Shown one piece after another: positions 34,720 to 46,244 of a DNA stretch of 64,000 bases. A model generated the notes under the pieces. It had not been told where the DNA came from. It did not search any database and worked only from the letters and a program-made list of their open reading frames with translations. The DNA is from Epiperipatus broadwayi. Lineage: Eukaryota; Onychophora; Udeonychophora; Euonychophora; Peripatidae. Each line of letters opens with the position of its first letter. Within the stretch, counting starts at the first letter, position 1. Position numbers and translations under genes: made by a program. The stretch spans positions 2,234,001-2,298,000 of the forward strand of contig JAQFVV010012446.1 of the NCBI GenBank assembly GCA_028023455.1, given 5' to 3'.

Positions 34720-35010
34720 TTTGATGTTGTTGGCTTGACCAATGACAGAACTAGTTTATTAAATGATTAGTGATCATCAATAATGTAATTGTTTAGAAAT
34801 TATTGTATCAAAGTTGTGGGTGGAGTTTGACACTTTAAATCAAAATGTAGCAATTTACTATTGACAAATAATGAACATATAATAAAGATATATATAAAGA
34901 ATTGTAATCTGGCCAACTGATGAGTGCTGGTTTAGCATGAAATGCATCTTGGGAATCATTTATATTTTATGATGTCTTTATTCATGTGTTCCAAGAGTAT
35001 ATAGTGCTGT
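34720..35010 (+). mobile_element. HH6 element with best-preserved ribozyme
   Basis: GTTTATTAAATGATTAGTG, then TGACACTTTAAATCAAAATG and ATTGACAAATAATGAACAT, precede the hammerhead at 34,911-34,952. The upstream half also occurs at 12.75, 35.1, 54.3 and 63.9 kb. No coding region. Confidence 0.7.
34911..34952 (+). ncRNA. Hammerhead ribozyme candidate, HH6 type (near-perfect)
   Basis: Stem I CCAA (34,913-34,916) pairs with UUGG (34,949-34,952). CUGAUGA is at 34,917-34,923. Stem II GUGCU/AGCAU (34,924-34,928 with 34,934-34,938) has five pairs including one G-U and a GGUUU loop. GAAA is at 34,939-34,942. Stem III is the palindrome AUGCAU (34,942-34,947), followed by C17 at 34,948, so the cleavage triplet is AUC. 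All core nucleotides of the type I hammerhead are present. A two-base loop would make stem III unstable alone but stable between two RNAs. Confidence 0.75.
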
Positions 35011-35094
35011 TATTAAGTACATCTATACAACAGATATCACACACGAACAAAGAGAAATGAAGTTGAATTACTTCATGTGTGTATATGTTTAATG

Positions 35095-35270
35095 AAAAAA
35101 ACATATTAATCCTTAACTGAGATTTAAAACTTATATCCGGGTTAGAGGTAATCTCTAGTTTAATAAATGACTAGTGATAATTATTAATATGTTTATTTAG
35201 AATGGATTGTGTCAATTTTGTGGATGGATTAAGTTTGACACTTGTAAATCAAAATGTAGCATGGGAATTA
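35095..35270 (+). repeat. HH6 upstream-half fragment
   Basis: CATATTAATCCTTAACTGAG, then GTAATCTCTAGTTTAATAAATGAC, matches HH6. It stops before the ribozyme. Confidence 0.6.
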
Positions 35271-35935
35271 AACAGGAAATATTTAGATTTATGAATATAA
35301 ATTTAATATGATGCCCTAACCAATTAGGCTTTTCTTTCATACATTATAATTTAATGCTGATAGTAATATCATCACAGGCAAATTAAAAACACCTTCTACA
35401 ACTTTTAAATCTTAGAGTATATCCCAATGAAAAAGTGGCTGTTTCTTTCTCCAGGCTACCTGCAGCGCCATCTACGAATCCTAGCATATATTATATAGCA
35501 ACATACTTTAGTTATTCACTATAAAAATTTTAATTGACATGCTAGATATTTAATTATGATATGAAATGAGGCATATGTTTCAGAGCTTCATTGAGCATCA
35601 TCAATGCTTTCTCTCCACCACAAAAATCTTGCAAATTACTTGAAAACATTTTTTACAATTCATGATTTCACATCATTTTAAATGTTCCAGTAGCAGTTTT
35701 GTCCGATTTAAAATAAAATTTCCACTATGGGTTAAGGTGTATGAAAGACATAACTCATGATTCAGATTTGCTAGTGCTTTAAAATATTTGAGGTGAATAG
35801 ATAAATTACACCACTGTTCAATGTGTGTGGTGCTGCAGTTTGGAAAAGAACTAACCATAATTGTTCTTTTTTTTTTGAGACAACTTATGTATATGTTTGA
35901 ATTACATTAAATTTTCTTTGGTATTAAATTTCTCA
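35271..35935. other. No recognised feature
   Basis: Mixed-composition DNA. A 61-codon minus-strand frame at 35,673-35,858 has no recognised motif. Confidence 0.4.
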
Positions 35936-35939
35936 TATC

Positions 35940-36150
35940 AATGAGTGCTACTACTGACTTAATTCTCATGGATGTTGATTGTCTGATGTTACTTCTAGTC
36001 TAGTTCTTTGGGAAGTTGATTGAAGGATACTACCATTGACCTAATTATCTTGAATGGTGATGGAAGGATGCTACTGCTAGCCCACTTTTTCGGATGTTAG
36101 TTGAAGGGTGTGATTGCTGAACTAATTTAATTCCCCTGACGTTAAGAAAA
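35940..36150. repeat. Degenerate minisatellite, unit near 58 bp
   Basis: Roughly four diverged repeats of a GATGTTGATTGAAGGATACTAC / TTGACCTAATT pattern. Confidence 0.5.
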
Positions 36151-36464
36151 TAATACTGTTGGCTGATTTTTTATTATTATTTAAAATCTATTTTTCCAAT
36201 TAAAATTGAAACAGAAACATTTGGCACATCAGAAACTACCATACTATTAAGCCAGTTTGTTCATGAAATATTTTTTTTATTTTTTGTTCGTTTTAAAAAT
36301 ATTTTTCTGTTTAAACTTTTGTTTTAATTATCTAACTATCAGTACAGTTTTGGGTAAAACGTAAATACAAAATGAAAATATATTGCCTTATGAATTTACA
36401 AAATGAAATTAAGTAATTTAATACACTGTTCAGGCTTACACACACCTGCACATATAATGTAATA

Positions 36465-36625
36465 TATAAGGGATTCGAACTCAGACTTTCACTTGACCCT
36501 CAACTCTCCATGCCATCTCATATTGCTGACCTGATCACACACATGTTGAAAAGATAAATAATCACCAATAAACGTATTTCATGCTAAACCAGCAATCATC
36601 AGTTAGTCCAAATTACTATCTCCAT
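36465..36625 (-). mobile_element. HH6 element: hammerhead plus tRNA-like B box
   Basis: On the minus strand: ribozyme block with CUGAUGA (36,596-36,602), stem II UGCU/AGCA, GAAA (36,577-36,580), AUACGU-UU-A and stem I CUAA/UUGG. About 90 bp later comes GAGTTCGAATCCC (near 36,472-36,484), a perfect polymerase III B box, then a TA-rich tail. This shows that the ribozyme and tRNA-like parts are one element in HH6. Confidence 0.7.
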
Positions 36626-37190
36626 TGTAATATACAATCAGTGCTCAGCATAATACTAAGATATATTCTCATTATTATTTACTTAATTGAATTAACTCCC
36701 CCCCACCCAACCCCTCTCCCCCCCCCTTTTTTTTTAAAAATCAAATGAGAAAATGTTCAAACCCATGTTAGTGCAAATTTTATACTCCTCCCCTTGTTGA
36801 CGTAGTACTCGTCCCCCCCATCTATAAAAAAAAAAAAAAAGAAAGAAAATTTTTATTTAAAAACAACCAAAAAAAAAAAAAATAAAGAAAAAATTATTAG
36901 ATAAATGTGAAAAAAAATAAAACAAAATTTAAAACACCAATTTTTAAAAAAATTTAAATAATAAATAAACCTATATACTAGCAAACTCTGTTGTAATTAT
37001 GTTTTGTCAATACATAAACTTAAGCTATAATTCTAATAGTTCTGTGGACTTTTTTTCCCCATCAAAAATAAATGACAAGGAAAAATAGGTAGAACAACTT
37101 TTAAATAATTTTCTGCTGGGCAAAAACCTCTAGTAGCACCTCATTAGGGAACAGTGAAAAAGCATTATATCTCTCGCGCCATTACACATT
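36626..37190. other. Low-complexity A- and C-rich stretch
   Basis: C-runs at 36,695-36,726, A15 near 36,826 and A-rich sequence to 36,950. Nothing else seen. Confidence 0.6.
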
Positions 37191-37192
37191 TC

Positions 37193-37312
37193 ACAGTCAC
37201 TAATTGTTGGGTGCTTGTGGATATATATACATCTTTTTTAATTATACGCTTTACAGTCACTAATTGTTGGGTGCTTGTGGATATATATACATCTTTTTTA
37301 ATTATACGCTTT
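37193..37312. repeat. Exact 60-bp tandem duplication
   Basis: Two identical units (37,193-37,252 and 37,253-37,312), each beginning ACAGTCACTAATTGTTGG. Identity implies recent origin. Confidence 0.9.
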
Positions 37313-37319
37313 ACAATTA

Positions 37320-39425
37320 TAACTCCAATCTATTATTTCCTTATTTTTTAACTATTAAATAGATAATCGTATTATTTTTTGGTCGGGCATTTATCAGAAA
37401 GTTCGAATACGGAAGTGATGCAGACGAGCCGCGATCAACGAATTTTGAACTGCATAGTTTGATCCTCTACCATTGCAGTAAACCATACGAAGCTTCACAA
37501 TTAAATACGGATTTCGAACTCCGTGTTTACCACTTTAAAATTAGGTTGCAATCCCTATTTTTTATTATTTATTATCTTTCTCTTTCATCGTTTTTACTTT
37601 TGTAGTCAGAATAGCAATACGGAATTTATGAATGGCTGCTGATAAAGATAAAACTTAATGTGTCGAGAGAATCGGAAAAAAGTTTTCTAAATAATTTTGG
37701 AAAAAAAGAATTTGTTATTACAATTCAAGAAAAATAGAAGGAATTTTTACTAGAAATGATCTGTTGATTACTATTATTAGTGATATATTTTTAGCTTTAT
37801 TTACAAACTTTCTCGTCTTCTTTCTTGTCTACGTATAAGAAGTTTTAAAAAAGTTGGTAGCGTTAACATAAATTTAGGTCAAAGGTAAACCAACCTTTAA
37901 TATAACCCGATATTTCTCTAGGAGGGAATTGTGAAAGAGAAGACAATATACATTAGATTAATTAACAATTGGGTGGTGACGCTTTATGACTTTCCTTTCT
38001 TGGTTAACTCCATCTAAAAATAACTACGTCCTCATTTATTGACTTGACAATGAATCCGTGACTAGTTTGACTAATGGCCGATTAAAATGAAAAATCCCAC
38101 GCTCCGTAGAAACCTTCAGATATAAAAATGAAATTCACCCAAATTCAAACCTCAGGTTATGGATATAGATGAGATACTTAACTTTAGCAAAACTTTTACT
38201 GTTACATAAACATAAAGCCATGATATTTAAACTAAGTATTTCAAAGATATTCTAAAGAAAGTGCAAAGACCATTGTTTTCATTGGGAAGATAGGGCCGAG
38301 AAAAGAATACATTGGGGAATTATAATTAGACTTCGTGTTGAAGTATTTCAGAAAAAGAGTTTTCTATAACAATTAAAAGACATCATATTAAATAAACGGC
38401 GTGTTATATATGTAAGCATATTTATGATTTACAGATTGGTTTGCATAATCGCCACAAAACTTATTTCTAGTTTCTTTGTTTTGTTATCTTTGTTTCACTC
38501 TCTTAGATTTGAATAGGCTACATTTAAATTGAAAATAATCGAATAGGTTTTATTGCTCAGAAGTTTAAGAAATTTGAGCACCGGAAGAACTTAAATCTAC
38601 GCAGTAACCGTACTTTGTTTGCCACGGCATTAAATCCCGCAAGACATTGTCTACTTGTTTTCAAATGGCTAATGATGATGATCAAATACAATTATGCACA
38701 CATATTAACTTAAAAATAAAAGCCTAAAACAAATAGTCAAAAATTAATAATAATTAAAATATCATTTTAAAAGTCAATGCAAGCAGTTGTTATAAATCAA
38801 TTTTACTTTCAAGAGCCTCGGGAAAATCTTTTAGCTTAAAACAGAATCAAGTGGAGGAAGAAAGGGGGGCGGGGGGTGATCTTTTTGGAACTAATTTATC
38901 AAACTAAAATAAAACAGAAGACTTTCCTTAGATAATATAAACAAAATCTAAGCAAAATCTTACTTTTTTAAAAACATAAAAATTATTTACTACATTTTAA
39001 AAGATAAAAATTTGTAGTTTACTTATATAATAAATATTAGTTTTAAGTGGGCCATTAATATCGTGCAATTTTTTTAAAATCTAAAATTATATGTTCTTTA
39101 AGTGGAAAAACAATAACAATGTCTAATTAAAAATATTAATATCACATGATTGACAATAAGTAGTAGCAGTGGAACTCCGACGCATCGTAGCACATCAGTT
39201 CTGTCTCAATCTGGTTGAGATTTCTTCAGCCAGGGAATAATTCACATAGTTTCATCAGTAATCAGTTATTAAACCAACTACTCAGGGCATTTATTATGTA
39301 ATCTTTTTAATGGAACAACACCTTGTGTGATTTAGCACAGTGACAATAGTGATATATATATATATGAATTGGAAAGTCCTTAGATCGATTCTAGTTTATT
39401 ATTCTTATATCTTCTCCTTTACTTT
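37320..39425. other. Unique-looking DNA; one TR relic at 38,550-38,645
   Basis: Less repetitive and locally richer in G+C. GGTTTTATTGCTCAGAAG with TGAGCACCGG near 38,548-38,585 is a diverged TR repeat. No exon recognised. Confidence 0.4.
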
Positions 39426-39429
39426 TTTT

Positions 39430-39690
39430 GCATTTCTCTTCATATATATTAATTTTTTTATCATCTTTTATACACTTTAATGCAATCTTTTTTATAATTT
39501 CTTCTTTATTTTGCTTCTGATGAAGACTGCAGGACAGTTGAAACTGTAAGCAAAAGAAGTAAGGAATTATAAAAAAAAGATTCTATTAAAGTGTATAAGA
39601 AGCTCTGATGAAGACTGCAGGACAGTCAAAACTGTAAGCAAAATAAAGAAGGAATTATAAAAGAAGATTGCATTAAAGTGTATAAGAGAT
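39430..39690. mobile_element. HH4 tandem pair plus inverted arm, with ribozyme motifs
   Basis: Two direct units 88 bp apart carry CUGAUGA at 39,517-39,523 and 39,605-39,611, each followed by AAGACUG-CAGG-ACAGU. The first keeps GAAA (39,540-39,543); the second has AAAA. In the second unit GCU (39,602-39,604) pairs with AGC (39,637-39,639). The left flank ACACTTTAATGCAATCTT is the inverse of each unit's tail AAGATTGCATTAAAGTGT. Direct repetition is how dimeric ribozyme precursors would look in DNA. Confidence 0.65.
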
Positions 39691-39714
39691 AAAAAAAATT
39701 TAATATATCGATTC

Positions 39715-40155
39715 TAGTTCTGGCATCTAGCATTCAAATTTCTATGAACTCTCATAAAAATAAAAAACCATTCACTACCCCCCCCCCCATAGTTTAGTGC
39801 AGTGGCAGAGTGTCAGACTCTGGATCCAAGATCCTTGACTTTGGATCAAAAATTCTTAAATCAATTCCATTTCTGGCACTTCCGACACTCGATTATTATT
39901 TTTAATATTTATTTTGAGCTAATTTAGCAATATTACTAATATCCAGTAATTATTTTTAAACAACAATAGACATATCAGGTTTAAACTTGCCAATTATGAT
40001 CAAGTATTATATGCTTATTTCAATCCTCTGAATGATGAATTTGCATTAGAAAAAATATATCGTATGTGAATTATAAATAAATTATAATAAAATGCTTTCA
40101 AGCATCCAAATTGGGGGGGGGGCACTTTAAAATTAATAAGATTTTTTCCAAGCAA
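39715..40155. other. Unassigned, with C11 run near 39,778 and G9 run near 40,113
   Basis: Homopolymer runs and A+T-rich DNA. Nothing else recognised. Confidence 0.5.
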
Positions 40156-40159
40156 TTGT

Positions 40160-41425
40160 TATATCCATGCTTATTATCGATTGTCTGTGGAATGGGGGTC
40201 TCTCCAAGTTCAATCCAGATCTTCCTATCTCTAACCTTTATTCTTCACATCTCTCTGCACACTTCCTTATTTCATCCATCCAATTCACATGTGACTTTTT
40301 TCTAGGTCTTTTACAATTTCTTAGAATCCAATTTAATATTTCAACTGTCTATCTATTATCATCTCTTCAAGCAATATGTCCGGCTAAACTCTACTTCATT
40401 TCTCTTAATTCTTTCAATGATATCAGTAACACCTGTTTGTTCTCAGCCATATGTTTTGTTTTTGAATTCTTGTTACTCTAACATACATCTCTCCATACTT
40501 GGTTAATTGGTCTGAAGTCTCTGAAATGCTTTTCTGTTATGTGTCCAAGTTTCTGATCTCTAAGTAAGAACTGGTAAAACACATTTATTAAAAATCTTCC
40601 TTTGCAAAAATATATATACATATTTGCTTTAATATCGATTTATTACTACCAAAAGCACTTCAACTAAGTTTAATTCTATGATTAACTTCATCCATTAGGT
40701 TTCCATATGTAGTAATAAACTGACCAAGGTATTCTATGATTAACTTCATCCATTAGGTTTCCATATGTAGTAATAATCTGACCAAGGTATTTGTAATTGT
40801 TAACTTCTTCTACCTCATCATTATTAATCTTTATTTTCATCTTTTGAGAAAATCCACTGATCATTACTTTAGTGTTTTTAATATTTACCTTTAGTCCCAC
40901 ATTCTTACTTTTATCTACTAAGTCTTGCAACATTTCCCGAAACTCACAACTACACCATCTGCAAAATCTGGATGATTTAAATAATCTTCATTTACTTTTA
41001 TTCTCTTATCTTCTCATTTTAATCCACAAAATGCTTCTTGCTAAACTACTGTAAAAAGATTTTAGAGTCACTTTGCCATACATCTTTCTCAATGCTAATC
41101 TTCCTAGTATCATTATGTAATCTAATTGTTGCTGTTGCATTATTGTAAATATTCTTCAGAATATGACAATACCCTTGATTTATACTTGATGATCCAATGT
41201 TTTAGTCACTGAAGAAATTAATATAGAATTGAAGGCCTTTCATAACTGATAAATCCAAAGCATAATGGAAACTCGTACTTATTGGATCTTTCTATAACTT
41301 ATTTCAATACTTGAATATGATCCACTGTACTAACCATTTTTAAATCCAGTTTGATTTTTGGGTTGGTTAAAGTTCAAAGTTTGCTGTTGAAGAATTGTAA
41401 TTATCTTGATAAAAATTTGTTAAAA
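40160..41425 (-). pseudogene. LINE reverse transcriptase relic, palm to C-terminus
   Basis: Reading minus from 41,425: TVDHIQVLK...VIERSNKYEFPLCFGF is the start of the palm region. Near 40,950-40,975 HPDFADGVVV corresponds to the catalytic F-A-D-D with the second D changed to G. MLQDLVDKSKNVGLKVNIK then NNYKYLGQIITTYGNLMDEV continues the family pattern at 40,740-40,933. The C-terminal tail follows to 40,170 (reversed CACATGTGACTTTTTTC and TTTTACAATTTCTTAGAATCC blocks). A 60-bp tandem duplication at about 40,672-40,790 interrupts it. Dead copy. Confidence 0.8.
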
Positions 41426-41814
41426 CTGGTAGAATATTGATAGATCTATAATTTCTAAAATCTGTACATCTTTTTTAAAATATTAATAATAATACTGCAT
41501 ATATACACATATATAATTCTTCTTGGTAAAATATCTTATATGTATTGTTTCTGCATCACTTGTACACCATTCTACCATTTAATTTAAGCAGACTGTACTT
41601 CATATCAAACACAAAAGGACTCGTAGAAATCTATAATTTTCAAAATATGGAAAAGTGCCATTGGATTTCTGTGCTTCAAATTTATATTCGGGGCATAAAA
41701 TATTTGGGGTTAATATAAATAATATCACCACAATTTTCTATGCACTTTATAGGATGCAAGTATAATATTCTTATATCCAAACTTCTAAAAATATAGAAAT
41801 AAAACTATTTTGGA

Positions 41815-41910
41815 AAGAAGAACTGGGATTGATATATTATATTAAATTATTTTATTCTAAAATTATCTAACAGTTTCGACTATCCACCAGTCTTCTTCAG
41901 AGCTTAATAT
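41815..41910 (-). repeat. HH4 relic with hammerhead-like motif
   Basis: Minus strand: AGCU, CUGAAGA (41,894-41,900), an extra A, stem II GACU/AGUC, GAAA (41,874-41,877), CUGUU, then AGAU. Core kept apart from the extra A; stem I has only two or three pairs. Confidence 0.5.
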
Positions 41911-42028
41911 CTGCAACACACATAAGTACCTTATCTTAACAAAATTAACTTCATTTCTCTGAGTGATGCCATTGAGAGTTTTTTTAGGTATTTGTTGAAG
42001 TTGCAATTTTCACAATGACTTAATAGTA

Positions 42029-42899
42029 CACAGGGGTACCCCCAAAATAACCAGAATTTTATAATAAAAAATTGTTTATTTATTTTTACATGTTATAAAT
42101 TTAATCTCTTTCAAATGACTATCCATTTGATGCAATACACTGGTCTGAACGTGTTTTTTATTTTTCAAAGTAATCCAAAAGTATTTGCAAAGTGATGCCT
42201 TTTAACATCTCTGCCATGTTTTCCATCACTTCTAAGTCTGCAAAAAAGGACATTTTTTCATTTGAGAGATTAAAAAAAAAATCACAAGAAGCAAAATCGA
42301 GTGAAAATGACTAATACATAAGCTGGATCATGCTGAATGTAATTAAAAAGTGTTTCATACTCTAGGCTTTGAGAGATGACACTTTGTGGGTGTGGAACTT
42401 GTACTCTTTTTATTATCACAAAACAGGTTATTTACATTTTATCACATCGCATAAATGTTTCAGACCTTTCAGATAAAATGCCTGAACATTACAAACTAAA
42501 TTTGAGAGAAAAATTCAATTTGTGTCAAAAAAGTAGCATTGTTTTGACTTTGGACTTAACTTGCGACGCTTTTTAGGGATGTGGTAAATTTGTATTTTTA
42601 TAAGATCAGCTTTCTTGTAATTTGTTTCAAGCATTACAACTTTTTTCATTGCCATTTTCTGTAAATGAAAACAGAATTTCACATTGTTGAACTTTTCGAC
42701 CATTGTAAAAAAAAATGACAAAAATGCAAAATTCACTTTATAAAATAATGTGTCATGTGACTCCATGATTGCACACAATGAGGTCATTTGGCAGATAGAC
42801 ACAGAAGAGTTTCTGCAAGATTTATATAACAGCAAAAACGTAACTACAATAGGCATGTGATCCAGGGAATGATTCCAGTTATTTTTGGGTATCCCCTTG
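42029..42899 (-). mobile_element. mariner-type element with internally deleted transposase
   Basis: TA target duplications at 42,027-42,028 and 42,900-42,901 flank imperfect inverted ends (CACAGGGGTACCCCCAAAAT versus CAAGGGGATACCCAAAAATA). On the minus strand VEKFNNVKFCFHLQKMAMKK then MLETNYKKADL matches the N-terminal helix-turn-helix domain. At about 42,120-42,270 DFASCDFFFNLSNEKMSFF carries the last catalytic Asp region (family A-P-x-D-F-F), and QCIASNGQSFERD is the usual C-terminus. The span is 871 bp against about 1.3 kb for complete mariners, so the middle is shortened. Frameshifts and stops make it inactive. Confidence 0.85.
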
Positions 42900-42904
42900 T
42901 ATTT

Positions 42905-45025
42905 CATTAAAAAAATATTAACTGTTCCATAAAGCTAACATACTATAAAAAATAATAATAAATCTAGACGATTATATATATATAAAGAATTCAATGAAAT
43001 ATAAAAATATCTAAGAGTTATTATTAATAATGGTTTTTATAAAAATGAGAATCTTTCAAAGACCTGTTAGGATCCATGACTGAGAAAAATTTCATTTAGG
43101 GAATGGTGATCCAGTAATGTTTATTGGTTTAAAAGAATTTCATTTATAAGATCTCTTTTTCTAGCAAAACAAATATTTTTGATATAATTTATTTTCACAT
43201 TTTTTAATAATATTGTTAAAAAAGAAAACCAAAATAAGATAGTACATAAATTTGAACAACTTATTCATGACACATACATATAGATATTAAAAGCAAAAAC
43301 AATATTGTTTGTACTATTGCTGGGTCTATTTTTTTTGCAAAGTACTACTTTAAAATGACACTAATATTATAGCGATGTTATTTTACAATTATAAGTAGTT
43401 TTGCATAAAGTTACCTGATTTTCTTATAATTTAATATATATAAAATTGAAATTATATATGCTAAATCTATTCTTGACTCTACTGTAACAGTTTTCTACAC
43501 TAACATTTTTTCTTTCAAATATATATATGTTGAACAAAAATTGTGATTAAAAAAATAGTTATAAGTTAGGCTGCCATAATTTATTTTATTTAATTTTTGC
43601 TAAAAACTACAGAAAATGATCTAAGTGGTGACATAAAACACACATGCATAGCATGCAAGGTTTTACCTCCTAGACTTCTGCAAGAATGACTAAAAATAAA
43701 AGTGAGTTTCATATTAATGTAGCACTGCAAAAAAATTAAACATACAAAACAAACACATATTAAAAAATACAAAAAAATAATTTATTTCAAATCTCATTTT
43801 TTATATTAATTTTTTATTTATATTACCTGATGATGATGATGAAAATTAAACATCTGTTTTAATTAAATTTAGTTTTAAAATAAACCAAAGGTTTAAATGC
43901 TTTATATGTAAGGAAAGTGACTAATAAATTATCTGATGTTGAAGAAAAAAATAATATTTCATATATTATTTTGTTAACTTATATTTTATTCATTTTTTAT
44001 CAAATTAATAGTAATATAATTATCAATTTCTCTTTAATCTTTCTTTCATTATTTATATACAATTTTTATTTTCAAAGTTGACTTGTTTCTTTAATATGCA
44101 TAAAAAAATTCTTTATTATCTAATTTGTTATTTTAACCTCATTTTCAATTCTTTGTTTCTCCAATATATTTAACTGCAATTTTTTAAGGTATCATTCTTC
44201 ACAAATTACTTTCTATATTGAATTGTCAATATCTTTCTTATAACATATATTTATTTATCTAAAAATCAACAGATTTTTTATTTGTTATTTTACTGTCTAT
44301 TGAATTACTATGATTACTATTTAATTCAATATCATTTTATTTATATTTTTCATTATTTTTTATTAGTCTTTATTTCTAAATATTACTTATTTTTATTGTT
44401 TGATATTAATTTATTTATTGTTATGATTTTGTTTTATTTTTATTATTTTTATATTTGTTTTTAATATTCACATGAGAAATGAATTTAGTTTTGAAAACCG
44501 ATAAGAGTTCATACCTCAATTACATAATTAACAATAAATATCAATCAATTCTATAATTCTTGATAAAAATCAATTATTTTAATCACCTTATGTTTGCCAT
44601 AATTTATTTAGATTCATTTTTCTTTGCCAGTCTGACATACAATTGAAAGCAGATGTTTGTTACTAAATGAAATGATGAAAAATGAACCAGAATCTATTTG
44701 AAACATGGTATAATGGGTTTGAATGGTCCTTGATATGATTAACTCATGAAGAATATATTTGATTTATAAAGTCAATGATAACCTTGCATATTATAAGAGA
44801 AGTGATAATCTATATTTTTTCTCCAAATATAACTATCCATGTTTATGAATTTTTGTAAATGTAATGCTTTATCATTCTTATATTCTAATAAATTATAATA
44901 CTGTAGTTGTTTTCATAAGTAAATATATTTTCTGTTCAACATTGTGATGCAGTATGTTTTTTTCATGAGAGAGGATTTTTTTGATGACATATCAGTCCAA
45001 TTCTAAATATCTATAGCACTACTAG
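42905..45025. other. A+T-rich DNA, no recognised feature
   Basis: Extremely T/A-rich, especially 43,800-44,460. The reading frames here encode only low-complexity Tyr/Phe/Leu/Ile-rich strings. Confidence 0.55.
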
Positions 45026-45029
45026 TGTC

Positions 45030-45990
45030 ACATGATCATCTCATACTAGCACATAATTGTTTATAAACAAGACAAAATTCTCTCCATACAGTAGTGCCAC
45101 CCTGTGCCAACTAGAGTAATCAATGGATGCCAGAAGGCTTGTGCATAAAATTCCTATCCAATTCCTACTCATCCAATACCCCCAGACTAGTTTCTGGCTT
45201 GAGTTCAGACCCATATGACTATATAAGCTATTGAACTTAGATTGACAATATTTTTGTGTTTTCAATTTTATTCTCATAGTTTTATAGTTAAGAAGAGATA
45301 AAATATGGTTGCTGGAGGGTTGCATTAGATCCTAAGATCTAGGTACAGTGCTCTCAGATCCAAAGCTCCTCACTGACAAACGCCACAAGCCAGAAACTAG
45401 TCTGGAGATATTGGATGAGTAGGAATTGGATAGGGATATTATGCACAAACCTTCTGGCATCCATTGATTACTCTGTTTGGCACAGGGTGACACTACTGTA
45501 TGGAGAGAGTTTTGCCTTGTTTATAAACAATTATGTGCTAGTATGAGATGGTGATCATGTGATGCTTAATTGTTTAACACCAATCCTGCCTAATAGGATA
45601 GTGGTGGTTATGGTTGTTAAAGAGCCAAAGACACCAAAATGTATGGGTGCTGAACTGAGTTCAGACCCATATGACTATATAAGCTATTGAGCTTAGATTA
45701 AAAATATTTTTTGTGTTTTCAATTTCATTCTCATAGTTTTATAGTTAAGTAGAGATAAAAGATGGTTGCTGGAGAGTTGCATTAGATCCTAAGATCTAGG
45801 TGCAGTGCTTTCAGATCAAAGGCTCCTCACTGATGAAGGTCACAAGCTAGAAACTAGTCTGGGGATATTGGATGAGTAGGTATTGGATAGGGATTTTATG
45901 CACAAGCCTTCTGGCATCCATTGATTACTCTGGTTGGCACAAGGTGGCACTACTGTATGGAGAGAGTTTTGCCTTGTTTACTGCAAAAGT
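45030..45990. mobile_element. HH1 composite: one left arm, two right arms
   Basis: The left arm (45,080-45,200) is mirrored by a right arm at 45,310-45,515. The outer flank ATGATCATCTCATACTAGC mirrors TACTAGTATGAGATGGTGATCAT-like sequence at 45,540-45,562. A second internal-plus-right-arm unit follows at 45,655-45,980. The internal segment starting GAGTTCAGACCCATATGAC is present twice. Plus-strand ribozyme remnants: CUGACAA...GAAACUAGUCUGGAG (45,375) and CUGAUGA...GAAACUAGUCUGGGG (45,830-45,864). The latter keeps the core, but its stem II has changed to GGU/GCU. Confidence 0.75.
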
Positions 45991-46244
45991 GTTGAATCTT
46001 TATAAGGTTATGAATTTTGAATATTTACTCAAAAGCTATGTGGTATAGCTGAAAGTGATGTAAATCTGTTGTATTTGATATTTAATAAGAGCTTTCTTAA
46101 AATTGAATGCACTTCTCATTCCACTTGTAAATCTATTTTAAAAGAATCAATTGTCATATTATGTACCATATTACACATTAGTTATCTGATTTTATTTTGC
46201 AAACCATTTGATATATTTTTTAACTTTTTTCACTGCATAAATAC

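Noticed and set aside
37400-37560. tRNA-like boxes (AATGGTAGAGGAT, GGAGTTCGAAATCC) on the minus strand
   Set aside because: No consistent cloverleaf and no second copy seen; too weak to list as a gene or SINE.
43800-44465. Reading frames in very T-rich DNA
   Set aside because: Low-complexity translations only.
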